A stretch of 64,000 bases of DNA, taken from Streptomyces sp. ISL-10 (GTDB taxonomy: Bacteria; Actinomycetota; Actinomycetes; Streptomycetales; Streptomycetaceae). Location: NCBI RefSeq assembly GCF_018614575.1, contig NZ_JAGGOJ010000011.1, forward strand, positions 496,001 to 560,000. The letters run 5' to 3'. A model generated the notes under the pieces. It saw only the letters and a list, made by a program, of their open reading frames with translations. It was not told the DNA's origin and searched no databases. Each line of letters opens with the position of its first letter. Within the stretch, counting starts at the first letter, position 1. Made by a program: the position numbers and the translations under genes. Below are positions 17,766 through 27,503 of the stretch, piece by piece.

Positions 17766-19130
17766 TTACAGGCCCGGGGCCGCCGACCTGTAGGCATCCG
17801 TCGCCCCCAGGCCGGGGATCCTGCCGTTGCGGAACAGGTCCACGAAGATCTGGTGGTCCGCCCGGGCCCGGGCGCCGTAGCCGTGCGCGAAGTCGACCAG
17901 CAGCTCGCCGAAGCCGTCCTCGTCCGCCGCGATCGCCGCGTCGATGGCGCGCTCGGTGGAGAACGGCACCAGTGAGTGCCCGCTCTCGTCGTCCGCCGCC
18001 GCGTGCATCGTCGCCGTCGCCCGGCCGAGGTCGGCGACGACGGCCGCTATCTGAGCCGGGTCGTCGATGTCCGACCAGTCAAGGTCCACCGCGTACGGGG
18101 AGACCTCGGCGACCAGCTGGCCGGAGCCGTCCAGCTCGGTCCAGCCCAGCCACGGGTCGGCGTGGTCCTGGAGCGCGCGCTGCGAGATCACCGTGCGGTG
18201 GCCCTCGTGCCGGAAGTAGTCGCGGATCTCCGGGTCGGTGATGTGGCGGGAGACGGCCGGCGTCTGCGCCTGCTTCATGTAGATCACGACATCGTTCTCC
18301 AGGGCGTCGCTGTTGCCCTCCAGGAGGATGTTGTACGAGGGGAGGCCGGCCGAGCCGATACCGATGCCCCGTCGGCCCACCACGTCCTTGACCCGGTAGG
18401 AGTCGGGGCGGGTCAGGCTCGACTCCGGCAGCGTCTCCAGATAGCCGTCGAAGGCGGCGAGCACCTTGTAGCGCGTGGCCGCGTCCAGCTCGATCGAGCC
18501 GGCGCCCGAGGCGAACCGCCGCTCGAAGTCACGGATCTCGGTCATCGAGTCCAGCAGCGAGAACCGGGTCAGGGAGCGGGCCGTGCGCAGGGCGCCCAGC
18601 AGGGGGCCCTCGGCGGTGTCCAGCGTGAACGGCGGCAGCTCGTCGTTCTTCGCCCCGGCCGCGAGGGCGTGGACGCGCTCGCGGTAGGCGGCGGCGCAGA
18701 TCCGTACGAGATCGGTGATCTGGTCGTCGCTCAGCGCCTTGGTGTAGCCGATCAGGGCGATCGAGGCGGCCAGGCGCTTGACGTCCCAGGTGAAGGGACC
18801 GACATAGGCCTCGTCGAAGTCGTTGACGTTGAATATCAGGCGGCCGTTGGCGTCCATGTAGGTGCCGAAGTTCTCCGCGTGGAGATCGCCGTGGATCCAC
18901 ACCCGGCCGGTGCGCTCGTCCAGGAAGGGGCCGCCGTGCCGCTCCCGCTCCAGGTCGCTGTAGAACAGGCATGCCGTGCCCCGGTAGAACGCGAAGGCCG
19001 AGGCCGCCATCTTGCGGAACTTGACCCGGAAGGCGGCCGGGTCGGCGGCCAGGAGCTCGCCGAAAGCGGTGTCGAAGACGGCGAGGATCTCCTCGCCGCG
19101 CTGCTCGGCGGTGGGCTGCGGGACCGGCAT
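17766..19130 (-). CDS. DUF2252-family protein (kinase-like fold)
   Basis: 454 residues. DUF2252 signatures are FYRGTACLFY near residue 50, WIHGDLHAENFG and FNVNDFDEAYVGPFTWDVKRL. HGDLHxEN followed by NDFDE resembles the catalytic loop and DFD metal motif of aminoglycoside-phosphotransferase-like kinases, so a small-molecule kinase activity is possible but unproven. ATG 19130 has AGGAGG 9 nt upstream. It is divergent from dnaE with 221 bp between them, in which G/C-run hairpins lie just before dnaE. Confidence 0.85.
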   Translation of the reverse strand: MPVPQPTAEQRGEEILAVFDTAFGELLAADPAAFRVKFRKMAASAFAFYRGTACLFYSDLERERHGGPFLDERTGRVWIHGDLHAENFGTYMDANGRLIFNVNDFDEAYVGPFTWDVKRLAASIALIGYTKALSDDQITDLVRICAAAYRERVHALAAGAKNDELPPFTLDTAEGPLLGALRTARSLTRFSLLDSMTEIRDFERRFASGAGSIELDAATRYKVLAAFDGYLETLPESSLTRPDSYRVKDVVGRRGIGIGSAGLPSYNILLEGNSDALENDVVIYMKQAQTPAVSRHITDPEIRDYFRHEGHRTVISQRALQDHADPWLGWTELDGSGQLVAEVSPYAVDLDWSDIDDPAQIAAVVADLGRATATMHAAADDESGHSLVPFSTERAIDAAIAADEDGFGELLVDFAHGYGARARADHQIFVDLFRNGRIPGLGATDAYRSAAPGL

Positions 19131-19351
19131 CGCGGGGTGCCTCCTGGTGCAGGAAAAAGGACAGGCGTTTCCGCCCCGTCCAACGCGTGACGGTGCGCAG
19201 GAGTGCCCGCACGCCACCCCTCGTCGAGGGGGTTTCGCCCCGCGGTTTCCCACCGGGTGTCAGTCCCTCGCCGTAGACTTCCAGGCTGTCCCCCAAAGCG
19301 GGGGTCCGGGGGTGTGCCCCCCGGAAGACTGCAGCCCGGAGGCCATCCGCC

Positions 19352-22300
19352 GTGACCAAGCCGCCCTTCACGCACCTGCACGTCCACACCCAGTACTCGC
19401 TGCTGGACGGTGCTGCGCGGCTCAAGGACATGTTCGACGCGTGCAACGAGATGGGCATGACCCATATCGCCATGTCCGACCACGGCAATCTCCACGGGGC
19501 GTACGACTTCTTCCACTCCGCGCAGAAGGCCGGCGTCACTCCGATCATCGGCATCGAGGCGTATGTCGCGCCCGAGTCCCGGCGCAACAAGCGCAAGATC
19601 CAGTGGGGCCAGCCGCACCAGAAGCGCGATGACGTCTCCGGTTCCGGTGGTTACACCCACAAGACCATCTGGGCGGCCAATGCGACGGGCCTGCACAACC
19701 TCTTCCGGCTCTCCTCCGACGCGTACGCGGAGGGCTGGCTGCAGAAGTGGCCGCGGATGGACAAGGAGACCATCGCCCAGTGGTCCGAGGGGCTGATCGC
19801 CTCCACCGGCTGCCCCTCCGGCGAGCTCCAGACCCGACTGCGCCTCGGCCAGTTCGACGAGGCCCTGAAGTCCGCCTCCGAGTACCAGGACATCTTCGGC
19901 AAGGACCGCTACTTCCTGGAGCTGATGGACCACGGCATCGAGATCGAGCGCCGCGTCCGCGACGGACTGCTGGAGATCGGCAAGAAGCTCGGCATCCCGC
20001 CGCTGGTGACCAACGACTCCCACTACACGTATGCGCACGAGGCGACCGCCCACGACGCGCTGCTGTGCATCCAGACCGGCAAGAACCTCTCCGACCCCGA
20101 CCGCTTCAAGTTCGACGGCACCGGCTACTACCTCAAGTCGACCGACGAGATGTATGCGATCGACTCCTCCGACGCCTGGCAGGAGGGGTGCCGCAACACC
20201 CTCCTGGTCGCCCAGCAGGTCGAGACGGAGGGGATGTTCGAGAAGCGCGACCTGATGCCGAAGTTCGACATCCCCGAGGGGCACACCGAGGTCACCTGGT
20301 TCAAGGAGGAGGTCCGGCGCGGCATGGAGCGCCGCTATCCGGGAGGCATCCCCGAGGACCGCCAGCGGCAGGCCGAGTACGAGATGGACGTCATCATCCA
20401 GATGGGGTTCCCGGGGTACTTCCTCGTCGTCGCCGACTTCATCATGTGGGCGAAGAACCAGGGCATCGCGGTGGGCCCCGGCCGTGGCTCCGCGGCCGGT
20501 TCGATCGTGGCGTACGCCCTGGGCATCACCGACCTCGACCCGATCCCGCACGGTCTGATCTTCGAGCGGTTCCTCAACCCCGAGCGCGTCTCCATGCCCG
20601 ACGTCGACATCGACTTCGACGAGCGCAGGCGCGTCGAAGTGATCAGGTATGTGACGGAGAAGTACGGCGCCGACAAGGTCGCCATGATCGGCACGTACGG
20701 CAAGATCAAGGCGAAGAACGCGATCAAGGACTCCGCCCGCGTGCTGGGCTATCCGTACGCGATGGGAGACCGGCTCACCAAGGCCATGCCCGCCGACGTC
20801 CTCGGCAAGGGCATCGACCTCAACGGCATCACCGATCCCTCCCACCCGCGCTACAGCGAGGCCGGCGAGATCCGCGCGATGTACGAGAACGAGCCGGACG
20901 TGAAGAAGGTCATCGACACCGCCAAGGGCGTCGAGGGCCTGGTCCGGCAGATGGGCGTGCACGCCGCCGGCGTGATCATGTCCAGCGAGACCATCACCGA
21001 GCATGTCCCCGTGTGGGTCAGGCACACCGACGGCGTGACCATCACCCAGTGGGACTACCCGCAGTGCGAGTCGCTCGGCCTGCTGAAGATGGACTTCCTG
21101 GGCCTGCGCAACCTCACGATCATGGACGACGCCATCAAGATGGTGAAGTCCAACAAGGGCATCGACCTGGAGATGCTCTCCCTCCCGCTCGACGACCCCA
21201 AGACCTTCGAGCTGCTCCAGCGCGGTGACACCCTCGGCGTCTTCCAGTTCGACGGCGGGCCCATGCGCTCCCTGCTGCGGCTGATGAAGCCCGACAACTT
21301 CGAAGACATCTCCGCCGTGTCCGCGCTCTACCGCCCGGGCCCGATGGGCATGAACTCCCACACGAACTACGCCCTGCGCAAGAACAAGCAGCAGGAGATC
21401 ACGCCGATCCACCCGGAGCTGGAGGAGCCCCTCAGGGAGGTCCTGGACGTCACCTACGGCCTGATCGTCTACCAGGAGCAGGTGCAGAAGGCCGCCCAGA
21501 TCATCGCCGGGTACTCGCTCGGCGAGGCCGACATCCTCCGCCGCGTGATGGGCAAGAAGAAGCCCGACGAACTGGCGAAGAACTTCGTCCTCTTCCAGAA
21601 GGGCGCCCGGGAGAAGGGCTACAGCGACGAGGCCATCCAGGCGCTGTGGGACGTGCTGGTCCCCTTCGCCGGATACGCCTTCAACAAGGCGCACTCCGCC
21701 GCGTACGGCCTCGTCTCCTACTGGACGGCGTACCTCAAGGCCAACCACCCCGCGGAGTACATGGCGGCGCTGCTCACCTCGGTCAAGGACGACAAGGACA
21801 AGTCGGCCGTCTATCTGAACGAGTGCCGGCGCATGGGCATCAAGGTGCTCCCGCCCAACGTCAACGAGTCCATGTCGAACTTCGCCGCCCAGGGCGACGA
21901 CGTGATCCTCTTCGGCCTCACCGCCGTGCGCAACGTCGGGCAGAACGTCGTGGAGTCGATCATCAGGACCCGCAAGGCGAAGGGGAAGTACAGCTCCTTC
22001 CCCGACTTCCTCGACAAGGTCGAGGCCGTCGTCTGCAACAAGCGCACCGTCGAGTCCCTCATCAAGGCCGGCGCCTTCGACGAGATGGGCCACACCCGCA
22101 AGGGCCTGGTCGCCCACCACGAGCCGATGATCGACAACGTGGTCGCGGTCAAGCGCAAGGAAGCCGAGGGGCAGTTCGATCTCTTCGGCGGCATGGGCGA
22201 GGAGGAGAGCAGTGAGCCCGGCTTCGGCCTCGACGTCGAGTTCTCCGACGTCGAGTGGGAGAAGTCGTATCTGCTCGCCCAGGAGCGCGAGATGCTCGGC

Positions 22301-22891
22301 CTGTACGTCTCCGACCACCCGCTCTTCGGCATCGAGCACGTCCTGTCCGACAAGACGGACGCGGCGATCTCCCAGCTGACGGGCGGCGAGCACGCGGACG
22401 GCGCGGTCGTCACCATCGGCGGCATCATCTCCGGCCTGCAGCGCAAGATGACCAAGCAGGGCAACGCCTGGGCGATCGCCACCGTCGAGGACCTCGCCGG
22501 TTCGATCGAGTGCATGTTCTTCCCGGCGACGTACCAGCTCGTGTCCACCCAGCTCGTCGAGGACACCGTGGTCTTCGTCAAGGGGCGCCTCGACAAGCGA
22601 GAGGACGTGCCCAGGCTCGTCGCCATGGAGCTGATGGTCCCGGACCTGTCGTCGGCCGGCACCAACGCGCCGGTCGTCGTGACCATCCCGACGGTCAAGG
22701 TCACCCCGCCCATGGTCAGCCGCCTCGGCGAGATCCTCAGCCATCACAAGGGCAACACCGAGGTACGGATCAAACTCCAGGGCCCGCGCAAGACGACGGT
22801 GCTCCGGCTCGACCGGCACCGCGTCCAGCCCGACCCCGCGCTGTTCGGCGACCTGAAGGTGCTGCTCGGCCCGTCCTGCCTGGCCGGCTGA
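19352..22891 (+). CDS. dnaE: DNA polymerase III alpha subunit (replicative)
   Basis: 1179 residues, the main replicative polymerase. An N-terminal PHP domain begins FTHLHVHTQYSLLDGA, keeping the His residues of the metal centre and so possibly a proofreading or pyrophosphatase role. The palm motif PDVDIDFDERRR lies at about 416-427, with GPGRGSAAGS just before it. An HhH region and an OB-fold (about 1000-1080, VTIGGIISGLQRK) are near the C-terminus. GTG 19352 is preceded by GGAGG. It is a full-length DnaE1-type protein. Confidence 0.97.
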   Translation: MTKPPFTHLHVHTQYSLLDGAARLKDMFDACNEMGMTHIAMSDHGNLHGAYDFFHSAQKAGVTPIIGIEAYVAPESRRNKRKIQWGQPHQKRDDVSGSGGYTHKTIWAANATGLHNLFRLSSDAYAEGWLQKWPRMDKETIAQWSEGLIASTGCPSGELQTRLRLGQFDEALKSASEYQDIFGKDRYFLELMDHGIEIERRVRDGLLEIGKKLGIPPLVTNDSHYTYAHEATAHDALLCIQTGKNLSDPDRFKFDGTGYYLKSTDEMYAIDSSDAWQEGCRNTLLVAQQVETEGMFEKRDLMPKFDIPEGHTEVTWFKEEVRRGMERRYPGGIPEDRQRQAEYEMDVIIQMGFPGYFLVVADFIMWAKNQGIAVGPGRGSAAGSIVAYALGITDLDPIPHGLIFERFLNPERVSMPDVDIDFDERRRVEVIRYVTEKYGADKVAMIGTYGKIKAKNAIKDSARVLGYPYAMGDRLTKAMPADVLGKGIDLNGITDPSHPRYSEAGEIRAMYENEPDVKKVIDTAKGVEGLVRQMGVHAAGVIMSSETITEHVPVWVRHTDGVTITQWDYPQCESLGLLKMDFLGLRNLTIMDDAIKMVKSNKGIDLEMLSLPLDDPKTFELLQRGDTLGVFQFDGGPMRSLLRLMKPDNFEDISAVSALYRPGPMGMNSHTNYALRKNKQQEITPIHPELEEPLREVLDVTYGLIVYQEQVQKAAQIIAGYSLGEADILRRVMGKKKPDELAKNFVLFQKGAREKGYSDEAIQALWDVLVPFAGYAFNKAHSAAYGLVSYWTAYLKANHPAEYMAALLTSVKDDKDKSAVYLNECRRMGIKVLPPNVNESMSNFAAQGDDVILFGLTAVRNVGQNVVESIIRTRKAKGKYSSFPDFLDKVEAVVCNKRTVESLIKAGAFDEMGHTRKGLVAHHEPMIDNVVAVKRKEAEGQFDLFGGMGEEESSEPGFGLDVEFSDVEWEKSYLLAQEREMLGLYVSDHPLFGIEHVLSDKTDAAISQLTGGEHADGAVVTIGGIISGLQRKMTKQGNAWAIATVEDLAGSIECMFFPATYQLVSTQLVEDTVVFVKGRLDKREDVPRLVAMELMVPDLSSAGTNAPVVVTIPTVKVTPPMVSRLGEILSHHKGNTEVRIKLQGPRKTTVLRLDRHRVQPDPALFGDLKVLLGPSCLAG

Positions 22892-22948
22892 CCCTTCGCC
22901 GCGCGGCGCAGTCACGCGGAAGCAGCCACGCGGAAGCAGTTCACGCAG

Positions 22949-22982
22949 AAGGGGCGCACCCGTTGTCACGGGCGCGCCCCTT
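22949..22982. terminator. Bidirectional terminator between dnaE and the small basic gene
   Basis: A 15-bp inverted repeat with one mismatch (22949-22963 with 22968-22982, arm AAGGGGCGC) has loop tgtc and flanking A and T residues on each side. Two direct copies of cacgcggaagcag precede it. Confidence 0.85.
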
Positions 22983-22999
22983 CTTGCCGCTTACGTCCG

Positions 23000-23170
23000 T
23001 CAGTTGTGGCCGAAGCGCTTCTGCCGGCCCTTGTGGGCCACGTCGGACGGCGTCACCTGCGCCGCGCGCTGCTCCGCCTGCGCCTCCATCGAGGACTTGG
23101 TGGCCTCCTGACGGCCGCGCTCCGCCGGAGAGGACTTCTGTCTGCGTTCACGGTTCTTGTTCTTGGCCAT
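23000..23170 (-). CDS. Small highly basic conserved protein, function unknown
   Basis: 56 residues starting MAKNKNRERRQKSSPAERG and ending KGRQKRFGHN. It is extremely rich in Lys, Arg and Gln with no hydrophobic segment, so probably disordered and nucleic-acid associated (inference). ATG 23170 has AGGAGG 8 nt upstream, a strong reason to believe it. It is convergent with dnaE. The 313 bp between this gene and the NYN gene hold no further gene that I can see. Confidence 0.8.
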   Translation of the reverse strand: MAKNKNRERRQKSSPAERGRQEATKSSMEAQAEQRAAQVTPSDVAHKGRQKRFGHN

Positions 23171-23483
23171 GGTGGTTGCCTCCTGTGAGGGTCTGGGTGC
23201 CAGAGCCGCTGTCAGGCTCACATAGGTGAATAACCGGCGCATTTTGGATCATTGCGGACCGTAGTCGCCCGTCAGGGGCCTGGACCGGTCGATCCGCCAC
23301 GCCGATGATCGAGTTCCGGCCGTCAACACTGCGGCAGTCGGGCAGACTCGAAGGAAACCCGGAAGAATCCCCGATCCGGACCTTTCCCGGCCTCCGAGTT
23401 CCCGCGATCACCGGACCTGCCCGGCGCTCGCGCACAGCTGACGGGAACGTCGCCGAAAGAGTCCCCGAAAGAGGGTGGAACGC

Positions 23484-24761
23484 GTGGACCGCTGCGTCGT
23501 CCTGGTGGACGCCGGATATCTGCTGGGCGCCGCCGCGAGCCTTCTCGCGGGAGAACCGGCGCGGTCGCGGATCACCGTCGACCACTCCGCCCTGATCCAT
23601 GGCCTGCGCGACCTCGCCGAGGCCGACACCGAACGCCCGCTGCTGCGCATCTACTGGTTCGACGGCGCCCCCGACCGGGTGCCCCAGCCCGAGCACCGCA
23701 GGCTGCGGGTGATGCCCAGGGTCACGGTCCGCCTCGGCGCCCTGACCCGAAGCGACGGCCGCTGGGCCCAGAAGGGCGTCGACGCGGCCATGCACGCCGA
23801 GCTCACCGAACTGGCCAGGAACCGGGCCTGTTCCGACGTGGTGCTCGTCACCGGCGACGGCGATCTGCTGCCCGGCCTGATGTCCGCCAAGGAGCACGGC
23901 GTCGCCGTCCACCTGTGGGCCGTCCAGGCCGCCGACGGCGACTACAACCAATCCGAGGACCTGGTCGCCGAGGCCGACGAACGCCGCGTCCTCGACCGGG
24001 TCTGGATCACCCGCGCGGTACGGGCCAGGGAACTCACCGGCGTCTGCGCCCCGGCTCCCGTGCCGCGCCCCGAGATCGCCGCCATCCTGTCCGCGCCGCT
24101 GCCCGAGTCGGCGCTCGCCGACTCGGCCGAGCGCGCGGCCGAGTCCGCCGCGTGCAACGGCGCACCACCCGCACCCGCCGACGACGCCCCCGACACCACA
24201 CCCGCCCCCGCCGCCCCGGCCAAGGGCGTGCCCACGCCCAAGGACCTCGCCGGACTGCGCGCCCCCGGCCAGCAGCCCGCGGCCCACCCCGTGAACGCCA
24301 CCCTGCGCTGGTCCTCCGACAAGGGCTGGATCGACCGGTCGGGACAGGGAGCGCTCGGCGAACCGCCGGAGAGCGCGTCCCTGCCCACCCTCGCGCAGCT
24401 CACCAGCGCCGAGCAGCGCTGGGCCGACCGGGAGGAGGACATCACCACCGTCGGCGGCGACCCCTTCGAGGTGGGCCAGGTCTTCGCCCGCCGCTGGATG
24501 GAACGGCTGCCGGAGACCGGCCACGTGCAGAAGCTGTCCGGCCTGTATCCGCGCATCCCGCACCGCATCGACGGCGAACTGCTGCGTTACGCGGCGCGTT
24601 TCGGACTTCTCGCCCACAAGGACGACCAGATCGACGAGCACGACCGCTATGCGATCCGGGCCGGATTCTGGCGCGAGATCGATGTGCGGACGGCCACCGA
24701 GCACGCCCCTGCGGGGGAGCAGTCGGGGCCCGAGGGCATTCGGGGCGGCCGGACCCCGTAG
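23484..24761 (+). CDS. NYN-domain (PIN-like) putative RNase
   Basis: 425 residues. The N-terminal NYN domain (about 1-160) has VDAGYL with the first catalytic Asp, KGVDAAMHAEL, and VTGDGDLLP with further acidic residues, as in metal-dependent PIN/NYN ribonucleases. A disordered Ala/Pro linker (about 190-270) leads to a conserved C-terminal helical domain (FARRWMERL to IRAGFWREI) that may bind RNA or partners. GTG 23484 has GAGGG 8 nt upstream; the in-frame GTG at 23475 has no spacing for one. It is followed 11 bp later by the ABC transporter genes. Confidence 0.85.
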   Translation: MDRCVVLVDAGYLLGAAASLLAGEPARSRITVDHSALIHGLRDLAEADTERPLLRIYWFDGAPDRVPQPEHRRLRVMPRVTVRLGALTRSDGRWAQKGVDAAMHAELTELARNRACSDVVLVTGDGDLLPGLMSAKEHGVAVHLWAVQAADGDYNQSEDLVAEADERRVLDRVWITRAVRARELTGVCAPAPVPRPEIAAILSAPLPESALADSAERAAESAACNGAPPAPADDAPDTTPAPAAPAKGVPTPKDLAGLRAPGQQPAAHPVNATLRWSSDKGWIDRSGQGALGEPPESASLPTLAQLTSAEQRWADREEDITTVGGDPFEVGQVFARRWMERLPETGHVQKLSGLYPRIPHRIDGELLRYAARFGLLAHKDDQIDEHDRYAIRAGFWREIDVRTATEHAPAGEQSGPEGIRGGRTP

Positions 24762-24772
24762 TCTCGTACCTC

Positions 24773-25756
24773 GTGAGTACGGTGTGCGTGGTGCGGGATC
24801 TGGTCAAGACGTACCCCGCCGCGCGCGGCAGGAGGGGCACGCCCGGGACACCCGAGGTGCGTGCCACCGACGGGATCAGCCTCGATGTCCGGCGCGGCGA
24901 GGTCTTCGGCCTGCTCGGGCCCAACGGCGCGGGCAAGTCCACCCTGGTGCGCCAGCTCACCGGGCTCATGCGCCCCGACTCCGGCGCCGTCGAGCTCCTC
25001 GGCCACGACCTGGTGCGCCATCCCGAGCGGGCGGCCCGGCTGATCGGCTACCTCGGCCAGGAGTCCACCGCCCTCGACGAACTGACCGTCGCCCTCGCCG
25101 CCGAGACCACCGGGCGGCTGCGCGGGCTGACCGTCCGGCAGGCGCGGCACGAACGGGACGCAGTCCTGGACGAGCTCGGACTCACCGCACTCGCCGCGCG
25201 CCCCCTCAAGAAACTGTCCGGCGGTCAGCGGCGGCTCGCCTGTTTCGCGGCGACCCTCGTGGGCGAGCGGCCGGTCCTGATCCTGGACGAACCGACGACC
25301 GGTATGGACCCCGTCGCGCGGCGTGCCGTGTGGGCGGCGGTCGACCGCAGGCGCGCCGAGCACGGCGCGACCGTGCTCCTCGTCACCCACAACGTCATCG
25401 AGGCCGAGACCGTCCTCGACCGTGTCGCCGTGCTCGACCGCGGCCGTGTCATCGCCTGCGACTCGCCCTCCGGACTGAAGGAGCGGGTCGCAGGCGAGGT
25501 CCGCGTGGAACTGGTGTGGCGCGAGCGGGCGCCGCTGGACGTCCCCGAGGTCGCGGCACTGCGCGGTGTCGCCCAGGAGTCCGGCCGTCGGTGGGTGCTG
25601 CGGCTGGGGCCGGAGGAGGCGCGGGCGGCGGTCGCCGCGGTGACGGGCGGTGCGGCGTTCGCTGCGCTCGACGACTTCACGCTGGCCACCCCGAGTCTGG
25701 AGGACGTGTACTTGGCACTCGGCGGGAACACGACGAAGGGGCTGGTCAAGGCGTGA
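24773..25756 (+). CDS. ABC transporter ATP-binding protein
   Basis: 327 residues. Walker A GPNGAGKST, signature LSGGQ, Walker B LILDEP and the H-loop THN are all intact, so it should hydrolyse ATP. A C-terminal ~80-residue extension is typical of DrrA/CcmA-type exporter ATPases. Its last codons overlap the permease start (GTGA), so the two form one exporter. The substrate cannot be read from the sequence. GTG 24773 is the start. Confidence 0.92.
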   Translation: MSTVCVVRDLVKTYPAARGRRGTPGTPEVRATDGISLDVRRGEVFGLLGPNGAGKSTLVRQLTGLMRPDSGAVELLGHDLVRHPERAARLIGYLGQESTALDELTVALAAETTGRLRGLTVRQARHERDAVLDELGLTALAARPLKKLSGGQRRLACFAATLVGERPVLILDEPTTGMDPVARRAVWAAVDRRRAEHGATVLLVTHNVIEAETVLDRVAVLDRGRVIACDSPSGLKERVAGEVRVELVWRERAPLDVPEVAALRGVAQESGRRWVLRLGPEEARAAVAAVTGGAAFAALDDFTLATPSLEDVYLALGGNTTKGLVKA

Positions 25757-26574
25757 GCATCATCTCCGCCGAGTCGGCGAGGACCACGAGCGGGGCGGCG
25801 CCCGTCACCGGGCACGCGCCCGCACCGCTCGCGCCGCGGGCACGGCTGCTGCCGGCGCTCGCCGCCGTGTACCGGGCGCAGCTGTCCCGGGCGCGGGTCG
25901 CCCGGATCCCGCTGCTGTTCGTGGCGACCTTCCAGTCCGTCGGGATCATGGTCCTGATGCGCGGGGTCGTCGACGGCGGAACGGAGGCGAAGGCGGTCGT
26001 CGCCGGCGCGAGCGTGCTCGTCGTCGCCTTCGTCGCGCTGAATCTGCTCGCCCAGTACTTCGGGCAGCTGCGCGCCGGCGGCGGCCTCGACCACTACGCC
26101 ACGCTGCCGGTGCCGCCCGCCGCCGTGGTGCTGGGCGCGGCAGCGGCGTACGCCTCCTTCACCGTGCCGGGCACCGTGGTGACGGCGGTCGCGGGCAGCG
26201 TGCTCTTCCAGCTGCCGCTGACGCACCTGTGGGTCCTCGCCGCGGTGATCCCGCTGTCCGGCGCGGCCCTGGCCGGACTGGGCGCGGCCCTCGGCCTGCT
26301 CGCGCCGCGCCAGGAGCTGGCGACGCTGCTCGGCCAGCTGGGCATGTCGGCGGCGCTGCTGCTCGGCGTGCTCCCGGCGGACCGGCTGCCGGCACCGATC
26401 GGGTACGCCCGCGACCTGCTGCCCTCCACCTACGGGGTCGAAGCGCTGGCCCGTACCTTCGACGCGCGTCCCGACTGGGCCGCGGTCGGCCTCGATCTCG
26501 CGGTCTGCGCGGTCGTCGGAGTGGTGTCGCTGGCCGCGGCGACGTGGGCGTACCGGCGGGCGGCAGTCCGGTGA
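25753..26574 (+). CDS. ABC-2 type transporter permease
   Basis: 273 residues. An Ala/Pro-rich N-terminal tail is followed by six hydrophobic helices from about residue 50 to the end, matching ABC-2 permeases that partner DrrA-like ATPases. Translation is coupled to the ATPase gene by a 4-bp overlap. Confidence 0.9.
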   Translation: MSIISAESARTTSGAAPVTGHAPAPLAPRARLLPALAAVYRAQLSRARVARIPLLFVATFQSVGIMVLMRGVVDGGTEAKAVVAGASVLVVAFVALNLLAQYFGQLRAGGGLDHYATLPVPPAAVVLGAAAAYASFTVPGTVVTAVAGSVLFQLPLTHLWVLAAVIPLSGAALAGLGAALGLLAPRQELATLLGQLGMSAALLLGVLPADRLPAPIGYARDLLPSTYGVEALARTFDARPDWAAVGLDLAVCAVVGVVSLAAATWAYRRAAVR

Positions 26575-26608
26575 GGCGTCACTCGGGCGGGCCTGGCACG
26601 ATGGCGGT

Positions 26609-27280
26609 GTGACCGCACCGCTGACGCCTCCCCACCAGCCGAACGAGCAGCCCTCGGGCGACAACCCCTGGCAGTCGCCGTCCTCGGGCCCTGTCCCCGC
26701 GGGTGCGACCTGGACCGGCGACGGACCGGGCGAGAAGGACGGCCGGAACACGGACGAGCTGCGCAAGGACCTCCGGGACGGCGCCGTGGTGCTGGTGGCC
26801 GTGACGGTGCTCGGTGTGGCGCTCGGGCTGCTGTGGCTGTGGCTGGCGCCGCGGGTGCCGCTCGTCTCCCACGACAACGGGGTCTTCCTCAAGGACACGG
26901 AGGGCGAGGAGGCCATCGGCGCAGACGGAACGTTTGCTCTGCTGGCGGCCGGGCTGGGCGCGCTGAGCGCGGCGGCCGTTTTCCTGTACCGCCGCACCGG
27001 CGGCATCGTCCTGGTGGTGGCGCTCGCGCTCGGCGGCGTGCTGGCTTCGCTGCTCGGCTGGGGCGTCGGCGTCTGGTTCGGCCCGACGACCGACGTGGTG
27101 GAACACGCGCGCGAGGTGGGCGAGGGCGTCACGTTCGACGCGTACCTGGAACTGGGCGCGAAGAACGCGCTGTTGGCGTGGCCGCTGTCGGCGTCGGCGG
27201 TCCACCTGGGTCTGACGGCCCTGTTCGGGCCGCGGGACCCGGAGCCGGAGTGGGAGTCGCACGGTCCCTGGCAGGCGTGA
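26609..27280 (+). CDS. Four-helix integral membrane protein, function unknown
   Basis: 223 residues. A Pro/Ser/Gly-rich cytoplasmic N-terminus (about 1-50) precedes four membrane helices, with an acidic loop after the first (HDNGVFLKDTEGEEA). No enzymatic motif is visible. GTG 26609 is used, 34 bp after the permease gene on the same strand, so it may belong to the same transcript. Confidence 0.75.
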   Translation: MTAPLTPPHQPNEQPSGDNPWQSPSSGPVPAGATWTGDGPGEKDGRNTDELRKDLRDGAVVLVAVTVLGVALGLLWLWLAPRVPLVSHDNGVFLKDTEGEEAIGADGTFALLAAGLGALSAAAVFLYRRTGGIVLVVALALGGVLASLLGWGVGVWFGPTTDVVEHAREVGEGVTFDAYLELGAKNALLAWPLSASAVHLGLTALFGPRDPEPEWESHGPWQA

Positions 27281-27368
27281 CCTTCCCCCACCCCGCCCCT
27301 TCCCGTACCGGGCTCTGCCCGGCCCCGTACCTCCGGCCCCGTACCGGGCTCCGTACCGCGGTTCGCGC

Positions 27369-27459
27369 GGTGTCCTCAATCGCCGGACGGGCTGGATTTT
27401 CGCTGCGCGGAATCCAGCCCCGCCGGCGATTGAGGCGCGGGGTTCGGGGCGGAGCCCCG
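27369..27459. repeat. Dispersed Streptomyces palindromic intergenic element, copy B
   Basis: A 25-bp inverted repeat (27374-27398 with 27411-27435) matches except at two positions, arm CCTCAATCGCCGG. It is followed by a second GC-rich hairpin ending cggggcggagcccc. It lies between convergent genes and may act as a bidirectional terminator. Related copies are at 1094-1250 and 46830-46876. Confidence 0.8.
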
Positions 27460-27503
27460 ACGGGGGCGTTGCGCTCTCCGGGCACGGCCGGAGCGGAGCA
27501 TCC

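Noticed and set aside
18836-22969. 1377-codon minus-strand open frame across dnaE
   Set aside because: Antisense shadow of dnaE. It is valine/leucine/aspartate low-complexity without recognisable domains or a ribosome site.
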